This document shows positions 23,410 to 31,219 of a stretch of 31,219 nucleotides of DNA, one piece after another (the first letter of the stretch is position 1; each line of letters begins with the position of its first letter). This DNA is from an uncultured Lachnoanaerobaculum sp. (lineage in GTDB: Bacteria > Bacillota > Clostridia > Lachnospirales > Lachnospiraceae), in contig CAMQCZ010000020.1 of the NCBI GenBank assembly GCA_946999385.1, positions 1-31,219 of the forward strand, given 5' to 3'. Under the pieces are notes generated by a model that had not been told where the DNA came from, searched no databases, and saw only the letters and a list, made by a program, of their open reading frames with translations. Made by a program: the position numbers and the translations under genes.

Positions 23410-24219
23410 TTATTGCACCCATACCCCATCTGCATTAACTACAAAGCCATCAGGAGTAGTAGTATTAATTAATAATTTACCACTATTATCAAAATAATAC
23501 CAATATTCTTTTATTTTAAACCAAGATGTTTTCATCATAGAATTTTCATCAAAATAATACCAGCTATTATCTATAAATTTCCATGTGTTTGTCGCAAGAG
23601 TATTATTATCTTCTAAATAATACCATACATTATTATATAAATTCCAACCTTTTTTACCATTTGAGCTTATGCTATATAATGGTCCCTTAAAAACATTTGA
23701 AGTCCCCGGTCCACCATTTATGCCCTTACTTGCTCCTTGATAATTAGAATTAAATTCTTGCTTTCTTTCATTTTTATCTGTCTGTCTATTTTTATTATTC
23801 CTTTTTAATTCAGATAATTGTTCACTATCAATTACTAATTCTTCTGATTCTTTCTGTGCATTCTTACCTAATTTGGTTGGATAAACTACAAATTTATATT
23901 TGCCACTACCTTTTTCAATAATAAGCTTTGTAAAATCATAAGTAGAATTATTCGTAGTTATAAAATTAGTAATCCCTTTTTTACCTTTAAATAATTTTAT
24001 TTTATAGCTTGTCTTATCTTCAGCTTCGTTCCAACCTGCCATAACCTTATTATCAGTATCATCCCAATAAAGATCATCTATAGTATAATCTTTTGCTTCT
24101 TTTTCCTGTGCATTTATCACTAAAATATTTGAAGCATATTTTATAGGTGAAACAAATACAATGAATAAAGCTGAAAATATAAATGTAGCTTTAATTATAA
24201 TATTTTTTTTATTTATCAT
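23410..24219 (-). CDS. Secreted protein with C-terminal cell-wall-binding repeats
   Basis: A 269-aa exported protein. Residues 1-37 form a signal peptide (MINKKNIIIK, then a hydrophobic run, with a possible cut after VINA). Residues about 45-118 look like a single beta-sandwich, FN3-like domain (LYWDDTDNKVMAGWNE). A Lys/Asn/Gly-rich linker (135-190) follows. Three aromatic repeats of about 21 residues (191-211, 212-232, 233-253) have the pattern W-x-WYYFD of the choline-binding/cell-wall-binding type, plus a degenerate end. No enzyme domain is visible. It starts 37 bases after glmM. The nearest GGAG lies 16 bases before the ATG, which is too far, so the start or its efficiency is uncertain. 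It may anchor to the cell-wall polymer made by its neighbours. Confidence 0.8.
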   Translation of the reverse strand: MINKKNIIIKATFIFSALFIVFVSPIKYASNILVINAQEKEAKDYTIDDLYWDDTDNKVMAGWNEAEDKTSYKIKLFKGKKGITNFITTNNSTYDFTKLIIEKGSGKYKFVVYPTKLGKNAQKESEELVIDSEQLSELKRNNKNRQTDKNERKQEFNSNYQGASKGINGGPGTSNVFKGPLYSISSNGKKGWNLYNNVWYYLEDNNTLATNTWKFIDNSWYYFDENSMMKTSWFKIKEYWYYFDNSGKLLINTTTPDGFVVNADGVWVQ

Positions 24220-24256
24220 AATAATATAAAATGAACTCCTTTCATAAAATATATTT

Positions 24257-25612
24257 CTATAATAATAGATTATTATTTTTCATTACCTCTATAACCTTGT
24301 CTATATATTCATTACATTTTTCTATACTTCTTGCTTCAAGCATAATTCTTAAAAGTGGCTCTGTGCCACTGGCTCTAACTAATATTCTACCATCATCCTT
24401 CAACTCATTTGTTATATTATCAACAATAGCCAATACTTCTCTATGCTTACTTGCCAAATTTTTATCCTTAACTCTTACATTCTTTAAAACCTGTGGAAAA
24501 ATTTCAACTTCACTTGCAAGCTTGGATAAGCTTTCCTTTTTTTCAAGCATTACTTCCATAACTTTTAACGAGGTTAGAATACCATCACCTGTTGTAGCAT
24601 GCTTTGAAAAAATTATATGTCCGGATTGCTCTCCACCTAAACAATTACCATTTTTTTGCATATTTTCATATACATATTTATCTCCTACAGCAGTTTTTTC
24701 GTAGCTTATACCCTCTCTGTCAAAAGCCTTATAAAGTCCTATATTAGACATAATGGTAGTAACTATAGTCTTATTTTTTAAAGTTCCACTTTCTTTCATA
24801 TATTTACCACAAATATATAAAATCAAATCTCCATCTACTATATTTCCATTTTCATCTACACAAAGGCAACGATCTGCATCTCCATCATAAGCAAAACCTA
24901 CATCACATTTATTTTTCTTGACAAAGTCTACAAGTGCTTCTATATGTGTGCTGCCACAATTAAGATTTATATTTAATCCATTCGGCTCATCATTTATAAC
25001 ATATGTTTTAGCTCCCAAAGCATTAAATACATTTCTGGCTATACTTGAGGCACTTCCATTTGCACAATCCAAGGCAACTTTTTTATTTTTAAATGAGCGT
25101 GTTGCTATTGATATCAAATATCCTATATATCTATTTCTTCCGGCTGAATAATCAACTGTTCGTCCTATATCTTCTCTTTTTGCAAATCCTATATCTTTTA
25201 TATCCCCATCTATATATCTTTCTATTTCATCTAAGATATATTCTTCCATTTTTTCACCATTAGAATTAATAAGCTTTATCCCATTATCATAGAAGGGATT
25301 ATGGCTGGCACTAATCATTATACCACAATCAAATTCTTCAGTTCTTACAACATATGAAACACTTGGAGTTGTAGTTACATGTAGCAAATAAACATCAGCT
25401 CCACTTGCAGTAAGTCCGGATACAAGTGCATATTCAAACATATAGCTTGAACGTCTTGTATCTTTTCCTATCGCAACTCTACATCTATCATGATTTTTAG
25501 GATTTTTACTATAATACCAAGCTAAAAATCTACCTATTTTATAAGCATGCTCCACTGTCAAATCAATATTTGCTTCTCCACGAAATCCGTCTGTTCCAAA
25601 ATATTTACCCAT
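24257..25612 (-). CDS. glmM: Phosphoglucosamine mutase
   Basis: Interconverts glucosamine-6- and -1-phosphate on the way to UDP-GlcNAc. The 451-aa protein starts MGKYFGTDGFRGEAN. The phosphoserine loop ISASHNP has Ser103, the Mg2+ motif DGDADRC is near 240, GEQSGH near 325, and the phosphate-binding RASGTEP near the C-terminus. The ATG at 25612 is chosen over the in-frame ATG at 25627 because AAGGAAG lies just before it and it follows the rmlD stop by one base. The position between rhamnose genes and a wall-binding protein fits envelope synthesis. Confidence 0.94.
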   Translation of the reverse strand: MGKYFGTDGFRGEANIDLTVEHAYKIGRFLAWYYSKNPKNHDRCRVAIGKDTRRSSYMFEYALVSGLTASGADVYLLHVTTTPSVSYVVRTEEFDCGIMISASHNPFYDNGIKLINSNGEKMEEYILDEIERYIDGDIKDIGFAKREDIGRTVDYSAGRNRYIGYLISIATRSFKNKKVALDCANGSASSIARNVFNALGAKTYVINDEPNGLNINLNCGSTHIEALVDFVKKNKCDVGFAYDGDADRCLCVDENGNIVDGDLILYICGKYMKESGTLKNKTIVTTIMSNIGLYKAFDREGISYEKTAVGDKYVYENMQKNGNCLGGEQSGHIIFSKHATTGDGILTSLKVMEVMLEKKESLSKLASEVEIFPQVLKNVRVKDKNLASKHREVLAIVDNITNELKDDGRILVRASGTEPLLRIMLEARSIEKCNEYIDKVIEVMKNNNLLL

Positions 25613-25613
25613 A

Positions 25614-26471
25614 TTACTTCCTTCCATTCAACTCATCTAAGTATCTTTTTAAGGCATCCTTCCAAGATGGTAATAAATTAAAACCGTTATTTATTAATTC
25701 TCTTTTATCCATTCTGCTATTGTGTGGTCTTTTAGCCTTGGTGATAAAAGAATTAGAATCAACAGGATTAACTTTTATATTAATATTTTCTTGCTTAAAT
25801 ATTTCTTTAGCAAATTCATACCAAGAGCAAAATCCTTCATTACTTGCATGATAAATACCATATTTATCACTAAGTATCATATCTGATAATAATACACTCA
25901 AATCCTTTGTATATGTTGGTGATCCGACCTGATCATCAACAACATTTAATTCATCCTTTTGCTGTGCAAGCTTCAGCATTGTTTTAATAAAATTATTTCC
26001 ATGCAAACCAAATACCCATGAAATACGAATAATAAAAAATCTCTTTAATTTTTCTACAAATAATTCCCCTTCATATTTAGTTTGACCATAGACATTTAAA
26101 GGCTCTTTTTTATCATTTATTTCCCAAGGCTTTGTTCCTTCACCATTAAAAATATAATCTGTACTTATATACATAAGTGGAATATCTTTTTCAGAACAAA
26201 ATTTGGCAATATATTTAGTTCCCAAGGTATTAATTTTATATGCCAATTCTTTTTCATCCTCAGCCTTATCAACAGCTGTATAGGCCGCACAATGTATTAT
26301 AGAATCAATTCCGGCTTTAATATATGAATTCAAGACTTTATTTACAATATCTTCATTTGTAATATCCATTTCTTCAATATCTAAAGCTATAGTATTTATA
26401 TTTCTTTTATTTAATTCTTCAATTAAATCATTACCTAATTGACCTTTTGCACCTGTTATTAAGATATTCAT
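25614..26471 (-). CDS. rfbD: dTDP-4-dehydrorhamnose reductase
   Basis: Final NAD(P)H step of dTDP-L-rhamnose synthesis. The 285-aa SDR protein has TGAKGQLG at 6-13, CAAYTAVDKAE at 61-71, STDYIF at 103-108 and the catalytic YGQTK with Tyr128 and Lys132. The start overlaps the rfbB stop by one base (TAATG), so the two are translationally coupled. The gene is also called rmlD. Confidence 0.95.
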   Translation of the reverse strand: MNILITGAKGQLGNDLIEELNKRNINTIALDIEEMDITNEDIVNKVLNSYIKAGIDSIIHCAAYTAVDKAEDEKELAYKINTLGTKYIAKFCSEKDIPLMYISTDYIFNGEGTKPWEINDKKEPLNVYGQTKYEGELFVEKLKRFFIIRISWVFGLHGNNFIKTMLKLAQQKDELNVVDDQVGSPTYTKDLSVLLSDMILSDKYGIYHASNEGFCSWYEFAKEIFKQENINIKVNPVDSNSFITKAKRPHNSRMDKRELINNGFNLLPSWKDALKRYLDELNGRK

Positions 26472-27493
26472 TATAATCTATCTCCATACATTTTATCAAA
26501 ATATTTTGTGTATTCTCCACTTATGATATTTTTCCACCATGCTTTATTATTCAAATACCACTCAATAGTCATTTTTATACCATTGTCAAAATTATATTCA
26601 GGCTTCCAATTAAGATCCTTTTCTAATTTTTCAGGATTAATTGCATATCTTCTATCATGTCCAGGTCTATCACTTACAAATTTAATCAAGCTTTCAGGCT
26701 TACCTAAGGCATTTAATATAGTTTTTACTACTTCAAGATTAGTTTTTTCATTATGACCGCCTATATTATAAATTTCTCCGGCTTTAGCTTTTCTGATTAT
26801 CAAATCAATAGCATTACAATGATCTTTTACATGCAACCAATCTCTTACATTTTCTCCTGTTCCATATACAGGTAACTCTTCATTTGCTAAAGCACGACTT
26901 ATAATTAAAGGTATTAATTTTTCAGGAAATTGATATGGACCATAATTATTTGAACAACGTGAAATAGTTATAGGTAAATTATATGTTCTTTGATATGCCA
27001 TAACAAATAAATCTGCACTTGCCTTAGATGATGAATATGGACTTGATGTATGTAATGGAGTTTCCTCAGTAAAGAATAAATCAGGTCTGTCAAGTGGTAA
27101 ATCTCCATATACCTCATCAGTTGAAACTTGATGAAATCTTTTTATTCCATATTTGTTACAGGCATCCAACAATGTAGTAGTTCCAATAACATTCGTTCTG
27201 ACAAAAGCTTCAGGATCTGTTATTGATCTATCTACATGACTTTCTGCTGCGAAATTTACAACTATATCCGGCTTTTCTTTTTCAAATAATTCAAATATAA
27301 ATTTTCTATCAGCTATATCACCTTTAATAAATTTATAATTTTCTCTATCTTCTATATCCTTTAATGTTTCTAGGTTTCCGGCATAAGTAAGCAAATCCAG
27401 ATTAATTATCATATCCTGTGGATATTTATTAACCATATAATGTACAAAATTTGCTCCGATAAAACCTGCTCCACCTGTTACTATAATTTTCAT
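26471..27493 (-). CDS. rfbB: dTDP-glucose 4,6-dehydratase
   Basis: NAD+-dependent SDR enzyme making dTDP-4-keto-6-deoxyglucose. The 340-aa protein has GGAGFIG at 7-13, FAAESHVDRS at 81-90, STDEVYG at 124-130 with the Asp126/Glu127 acid-base pair, and YSSSK with Tyr153/Lys157. It lies 12 bases after rfbA. Also called rmlB. Length and motifs are complete. Confidence 0.97.
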   Translation of the reverse strand: MKIIVTGGAGFIGANFVHYMVNKYPQDMIINLDLLTYAGNLETLKDIEDRENYKFIKGDIADRKFIFELFEKEKPDIVVNFAAESHVDRSITDPEAFVRTNVIGTTTLLDACNKYGIKRFHQVSTDEVYGDLPLDRPDLFFTEETPLHTSSPYSSSKASADLFVMAYQRTYNLPITISRCSNNYGPYQFPEKLIPLIISRALANEELPVYGTGENVRDWLHVKDHCNAIDLIIRKAKAGEIYNIGGHNEKTNLEVVKTILNALGKPESLIKFVSDRPGHDRRYAINPEKLEKDLNWKPEYNFDNGIKMTIEWYLNNKAWWKNIISGEYTKYFDKMYGDRL

Positions 27494-27505
27494 ATTTGCT
27501 CCTTA

Positions 27506-28393
27506 TTATCTTATTTTATCTATATATTTACCATCCAATATATCTTTTAAATATTTTCCATACTGATTTTTTTTCAAAATCTCATATGCTTCTAAAACCT
27601 TTTTTTCATCTATCCAACCGTTTAAATAAGCTATTTCTTCCAAACAAGCGATTTTTCTATGTTGATGAGTTTCAACTGTATGAACAAAATTACCTGCTTC
27701 AATTAAAGATTCATGAGTACCGGTATCAAGCCATGTGAATCCTTGACCTAATAATTGTACTTCCAATTCTTTATTATCAAGATAAATCCTATTTAAATCT
27801 GTAATTTCTAATTCTCCTCTTTTTGAAGGCTTTAAACTCTTTGCAAAATCCACAACTCTATTATCATAAAAATAAAGACCTGTTACACAATAATTAGATT
27901 TTGGATTTTCCGGCTTTTCTTCTATTGAAACAGCTCTACCATGTGAATCAAATTCCACTATTCCAAATCTTTGAGGATCATCTACATAATATCCGAATAC
28001 AGTTGCACCCTTTTCTTTTTTTGCCGCCACTTGAAGCAACTTTTTCAAACCATGCCCTTGAAATATATTATCACCTAGAATCATAGCTACACTATCATTT
28101 TCTATAAAAGACTCACCAATTATAAATGCTTGTGCAAGGCCGTCAGGACTTTCTTGTATAGCATAATTTAAATTTATACCGAAATGATTTCCATTTCCCA
28201 ATAAGTCTTTAAATCTCGGTGTATCAACAGGTGTAGAAATTATTAATATATCTCTAATTCCTGCATCCATAAGAACTGAAAGTGGATAATAAATCATAGG
28301 TTTGTCATATATAGGTAAAAGCTGCTTTGAGGTTACTTTAGTAAGTGGATATAGTCTTGTGCCACTTCCACCTGCAAGGATAATACCCTTCAT
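27506..28393 (-). CDS. rfbA: Glucose-1-phosphate thymidylyltransferase
   Basis: First enzyme of the dTDP-rhamnose route, joining glucose-1-phosphate and dTTP. The 295-aa protein has the nucleotidyltransferase signature LAGGSGTRLYPLT at 6-18 and KPMIYYPL at 31-38, EEKP near 158-161, and the C-terminal allosteric part. A GGAG site precedes the ATG. It opens the rfbA-rfbB-rfbD-glmM set. The upstream gap (28394-28465) has an AT-rich TAATAT-like -10 but no convincing -35 or terminator, so readthrough from trpS is possible. rfbC is not present in the set. Confidence 0.96.
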   Translation of the reverse strand: MKGIILAGGSGTRLYPLTKVTSKQLLPIYDKPMIYYPLSVLMDAGIRDILIISTPVDTPRFKDLLGNGNHFGINLNYAIQESPDGLAQAFIIGESFIENDSVAMILGDNIFQGHGLKKLLQVAAKKEKGATVFGYYVDDPQRFGIVEFDSHGRAVSIEEKPENPKSNYCVTGLYFYDNRVVDFAKSLKPSKRGELEITDLNRIYLDNKELEVQLLGQGFTWLDTGTHESLIEAGNFVHTVETHQHRKIACLEEIAYLNGWIDEKKVLEAYEILKKNQYGKYLKDILDGKYIDKIR

Positions 28394-28465
28394 AATATTT
28401 TCTCCTTTAAATTTTACAAAAAATTTTTATATTATGTTAATATGTTTAACTTATTGAATATAGTA

Positions 28466-29551
28466 TTAATAAGTATATTTTTCTATATGCTTTTTGATCA
28501 ATTCCTTATCTTCAAAATAATTTATACGCATAGCTTTTTTTACTTCACTCAATGTTTTAGCCGCAATATTTCTTGCAAGCTCGGAGCCCTCTTTCAAAAT
28601 ATTATATACCATAGGAATATCTTTTTCAAATTCAGCTCTTTTCTTTCTTATAGGCTCTAATTCTTCTTCAATAATTGAATTCAAGAATTTTTTCACCTTT
28701 ACATCTCCTAAGCCTCCTCTTGTATAATGCTCTTTTAATTCATCCAAATTTTTATAATCCTTTAAATATCTATCGAAATGTTCATCCTTTGCAAAAGCGT
28801 CAAGATATAAAAATGCTGTATTCCCCTCCAAATGTCCGGGATCTGAAACTTGTATATGCAAAGGATCTGTATACATTTTCATTATTTGATTTTTAACATC
28901 TTTCTGACTATCTGCAAGATAAATACAATTACCTAAGGATTTACTCATTTTAGCTTTACCATCTATACCCGGAAGTCTATGACAAGCCTGATTTTGTGGT
29001 ATCAAAGCTTGTGGCTCTACTAATACTTCATCATAAATAGTATTAAATCTTCTAACTATTTCCCTACACTGTTCTATCATAGGAAGCTGATCCTGTCCTA
29101 CAGGAACAGTTGTAGCCTTAAATGCCGTTATATCTGCGGCTTGAGATATAGGATAGGTTAAAAATCCTACAGGAATACTATTTTCAAAATTACGCATTTT
29201 TATTTCTGACTTTACTGTAGGATTTCTCTCAAGTCTTGATAAAGTAACCAAGTCCATATAGTAAAAGCTTAATTCACATAGTTCAGGAATCATAGATTGT
29301 ATAAATATTATTGATTTTTTAGGATCTATACCCACACTCAAATAGTCAAGTGCCACTTCTATTATATTTTCTCTTATTTTGTCCGGATTTTCTATATTAT
29401 CGGTAAGTGCCTGTGCATCTGCTATCATAATCATTGTTTTTTCAAATTCTCCGGAGTTTTGCAATTCTACTCTTCTCTTTAAAGAACCTACATAATGTCC
29501 CAAATGTAATCTTCCTGTCGGTCTATCTCCTGTAAGTATAATTTTATTCAT
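28466..29551 (-). CDS. trpS: Tryptophanyl-tRNA synthetase
   Basis: Class I aminoacyl-tRNA synthetase charging tRNA-Trp. The 361-aa protein has the HIGH motif as HLGH (16-19) in RPTGRLHLGHYVGSL and the KMSKS motif exactly at 201-205. VGQDQLPMIEQCREI (151-165) is the helix bordering the Trp site. It is somewhat longer than the roughly 330-aa Bacillus enzyme, with extra sequence between KMSKS and the C-terminus; I recall similar lengths in Lachnospiraceae. The 124-base upstream gap is too short for a T-box leader and contains no T-box-like consensus, but it does hold a hairpin (29583-29604). Confidence 0.96.
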   Translation of the reverse strand: MNKIILTGDRPTGRLHLGHYVGSLKRRVELQNSGEFEKTMIMIADAQALTDNIENPDKIRENIIEVALDYLSVGIDPKKSIIFIQSMIPELCELSFYYMDLVTLSRLERNPTVKSEIKMRNFENSIPVGFLTYPISQAADITAFKATTVPVGQDQLPMIEQCREIVRRFNTIYDEVLVEPQALIPQNQACHRLPGIDGKAKMSKSLGNCIYLADSQKDVKNQIMKMYTDPLHIQVSDPGHLEGNTAFLYLDAFAKDEHFDRYLKDYKNLDELKEHYTRGGLGDVKVKKFLNSIIEEELEPIRKKRAEFEKDIPMVYNILKEGSELARNIAAKTLSEVKKAMRINYFEDKELIKKHIEKYTY

Positions 29552-29582
29552 TTAAACACCCCTTTAGATAAATTTATCCTTA

Positions 29583-29604
29583 TTAAGCTTAATAATAAGC
29601 TTAA
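29583..29604 (-). promoter_or_regulatory. Hairpin in the trpS leader
   Basis: A perfect 9-bp inverted repeat, TTAAGCTTA with TAAGCTTAA (29583-29591 and 29596-29604), has a 4-nt loop. It lies 32 bases upstream of the trpS ATG, and no U tract follows. A candidate promoter upstream on the minus strand is TTGCTT-17-TAGTAT. The hairpin could be an operator or mRNA-stabilising structure; its role is not shown. Confidence 0.4.
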
Positions 29605-29675
29605 GCACATTTATTGCATATTTAATATAACTATACTATCAAAAAGTATAATAACAAGCAATATAATTAAGCTTT

Positions 29676-30506
29676 TTAATTGTTATATTGATCTATATTT
29701 ATTTCTCCATCAAAGACCTTTTTTGCCTGCCCGCTCATAAATATATGTCCACTATTTTGTTCATATCTTATAAGCAAATTACCGCCCTTTAAATGTACAC
29801 TAAGCTCATTGTCAACCATCCCTCTTAATATACAGGCATATGCACTCGCACTTGCACCTGTTCCACAAGCCAAGGTTTCTCCGCTTCCCCTTTCCCAAAC
29901 TCTCATATAAATATTTTTTCTATTTTCAACAAAAATAAATTCCGAGTTCACTTTTTGTGGGAAATATTTATGATTTTCATAATATTTTCCGATTTTTTCC
30001 AAATCTAAAGTTTCCAATTCATCTTTACTATTAACAAAATATATAGCATGAGGATTACCCATATCAATAGCTATAAATTTTTCATTTCTTCCATTTATAA
30101 CTATATCCTGCATAATATCACTTTCAAGCTTAGGTACTCCCATATCAACTTCTATAATATCAGCTTTATTATAAATATCTTTTTTTAATATTCTTATCTT
30201 TTTTATCCCTGCCAAGGTTTCCAATAAAATTTCATCTTTTTTTACATATCCCTTATCATAAGCAAATTTTGCAACACATCTTGCACCATTTCCACACATT
30301 TGTGCCATGCTTCCATCGGCATTATACATCTTCATACAAACATCTGCTATTTCACTTTTACATACTAAAATAAGTCCATCACTACCTATACCATAATTTC
30401 TATTACTGAGTATTATTGCAAGCTTACTCGGATTATCTATTTTATATTTGAAGCAATCTATATATATATAATCATTTCCGGCACCTTGCATCTTTTCAAA
30501 TTTCAT
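29676..30506 (-). CDS. dapF: Diaminopimelate epimerase
   Basis: Cofactor-independent epimerase converting LL- to meso-diaminopimelate for lysine and peptidoglycan. The 276-aa protein has QGAGNDYIYID near the start, MCGNGARC with catalytic Cys71, and the second catalytic Cys214 in GETLACGTGASAS. Both thiols and the flanking motifs are intact. It is 12 bases downstream of the ANTAR-regulator gene and has an AGG site. dapB lies elsewhere in the window. Confidence 0.96.
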   Translation of the reverse strand: MKFEKMQGAGNDYIYIDCFKYKIDNPSKLAIILSNRNYGIGSDGLILVCKSEIADVCMKMYNADGSMAQMCGNGARCVAKFAYDKGYVKKDEILLETLAGIKKIRILKKDIYNKADIIEVDMGVPKLESDIMQDIVINGRNEKFIAIDMGNPHAIYFVNSKDELETLDLEKIGKYYENHKYFPQKVNSEFIFVENRKNIYMRVWERGSGETLACGTGASASAYACILRGMVDNELSVHLKGGNLLIRYEQNSGHIFMSGQAKKVFDGEINIDQYNN

Positions 30507-30518
30507 ACATTTACCTTT

Positions 30519-31055
30519 CTATTCATTTATGCCTAATATCATTAATGAAAGCTCTACCATAGATATACTCTTATTCATACTTGTTTTTTGTAAATATCTA
30601 TGTGCCTGTTCCTCTGTCATATTATTTCTGTCCATTAAGATATCCTTAGCTTTTTCTATAAGTTTTTTATCCTTTTCATTTTTAAAATTCTTTTTTTTCT
30701 TTTTAATTCTTTCCAAATTTACACTGATAATATTTATACTTTCTAATAATGCATGAACCTTTAAAGGTAATACCAATAATAAGGTATTTTCATCCGGAAT
30801 TTCTAAAACCTGATTTGCCCTTGTTATTAAAATCATATTTATATTACAATCCAAGCTCTGTCTTATTTGTAAATAATGCATATCAGGAAAGGAATATGAG
30901 GATATAAGTATTGCCTCATTTAAATAACTGACAAGCTGTATTGCTCTTGCCCCTGTAGTTGCAGTAGCTATAACATTGTAGCCTTTTCTTACTAATATAT
31001 TTTTAATTGTATCAATATCTTCTTTTTTTGGAAATGCTACAACAATATTTACCAC
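30519..31055 (-). CDS. ANTAR-domain regulator next to glnA, degenerate receiver
   Basis: A 178-aa regulator. The N-terminal part (about 1-105) has a receiver-like alternation of strands and helices, but the phosphoacceptor Asp is replaced (Ser53 in ISSYSFPDM) and the usual Lys of strand 5 is Leu96. A lysine-rich linker (117-131) leads to the C-terminal ANTAR domain (about 125-172; EKAKDILMDRNNMTEEQAHR), which binds paired hexaloop hairpins in mRNA and prevents termination. GTG at 31055 is preferred because GGGGA lies 6 bases upstream; an upstream in-frame GTG at 31070 would add 5 residues. It follows glnA almost directly, like the GlnR/NitR antiterminators of clostridia, so control of nitrogen genes is likely. 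Confidence 0.85.
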   Translation of the reverse strand: MVNIVVAFPKKEDIDTIKNILVRKGYNVIATATTGARAIQLVSYLNEAILISSYSFPDMHYLQIRQSLDCNINMILITRANQVLEIPDENTLLLVLPLKVHALLESINIISVNLERIKKKKKNFKNEKDKKLIEKAKDILMDRNNMTEEQAHRYLQKTSMNKSISMVELSLMILGINE

Positions 31056-31073
31056 TTTATCCCCTTTCACTAT

Positions 31074-31219
31074 TTAATATTTATATAAATAATTTTTAAT
31101 TTCCCAATCTGAAATAGACCTTGAATATTCCTGCCATTCTTTTTTCTTCGCCTGTAAATATTGGTTAAAACTATGCTTACCTAAAACATCCACCATAAAT
31201 TCACTATTTTCAAATGCTT
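31074..31219 (-). CDS. glnA: Glutamine synthetase, C-terminal fragment cut by the window edge
   Basis: The last 47 codons of a gene running in from beyond the window. The peptide AFENSEFMVDVLGKHSFNQY, then a Lys/Glu-rich helix (QAKKKEWQEY), a WEIKNYLYKY ending and TAA, match the C-terminus of type I glutamine synthetase (GSI-alpha-like, ending in a Trp-Glu-Ile-x-x-Tyr pattern). It makes glutamine from glutamate, ammonia and ATP. The stop lies 3 bases before an alternative GTG of the ANTAR gene and 18 bases before the preferred one. The catalytic part is not visible here. Confidence 0.85.
   Translation of the reverse strand, partial: AFENSEFMVDVLGKHSFNQYLQAKKKEWQEYSRSISDWEIKNYLYKY

Noticed and set aside
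1..31219. Search for a defence system, CRISPR array, toxin-antitoxin pair, intact IS or prophage
   Set aside because: No spaced repeats, nuclease/helicase modules, transposase with terminal repeats or phage genes were seen; nearly all intact genes are recognisable core functions.

Overview
The window is a low-GC, AT-biased chromosomal stretch from a Gram-positive anaerobe, most likely a clostridial Firmicute and probably Lachnospiraceae. The pointers are the ylxM-ffh-rpsP-khpA-rimM-trmD order, an hprK-murB-rapZ-whiA-crh block, a glnA/ANTAR-regulator pair, a DUF1846 protein and a short Lachnospiraceae-type RlmD. Almost everything is on the minus strand and tightly packed. The only clear plus-strand gene is the DUF1846 gene. 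I see no rRNA, tRNA, CRISPR array, intact IS element or prophage. I assigned the organism by recall of gene families and gene order, not by a search.

Layout from right to left, which is the direction of most transcription. (a) 31219-28466: C-terminus of glutamine synthetase, an ANTAR RNA-binding regulator, dapF, then trpS. (b) 28393-23410: rmlA-rmlB-rmlD-glmM and a secreted cell-wall-binding-repeat protein, ending in a strong terminator; this is an envelope sugar-nucleotide operon. (c) 23315-21062: ylxM-ffh-rpsP-khpA (SRP and ribosome), ending in a terminator. (d) 20870-19661: rimM-trmD with its own consensus promoter. (e) 18103-19581 (+): DUF1846 gene, convergent with trmD and sharing one long bidirectional terminator with it. 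(f) 17918-14775: DUF1653 protein-uvrC-dapB, transcribed divergently from the DUF1846 gene through overlapping promoters. (g) 14450-10511: hprK-murB-rapZ-whiA-crh-like, behind a good sigma-A-type promoter, followed by dnaE and pfkA to 5882. (h) 5560-4226: a DUF6145-like protein and a dihydrouridine synthase. (i) 4090-341: HAD phosphatase, aminopeptidase P and an RlmD-type methyltransferase, followed by a GC-richer, repeat-bearing tail (about 105-340) and a terminator.

The genes link carbon regulation (HPr kinase, Crh-like protein, RapZ, 6-phosphofructokinase), cell-wall supply (MurB, GlmM, rhamnose synthesis, DapB/DapF), nitrogen control (GlnA/ANTAR) and translation (SRP, S16, RimM, TrmD, TrpS, Dus, RlmD). 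This is mostly conserved core genome, and I found no convincing new multi-gene system. The points most worth a second look are the HPr paralogue that has lost its phosphorylatable His but kept the regulatory Ser next to hprK; the ANTAR regulator with a degenerate receiver; the RlmD that has lost most Fe-S cysteines and ends at a compositional break; the two possible gene remnants at 5737-5856 and 14564-14791; and the structured leader of the DUF1846 gene.
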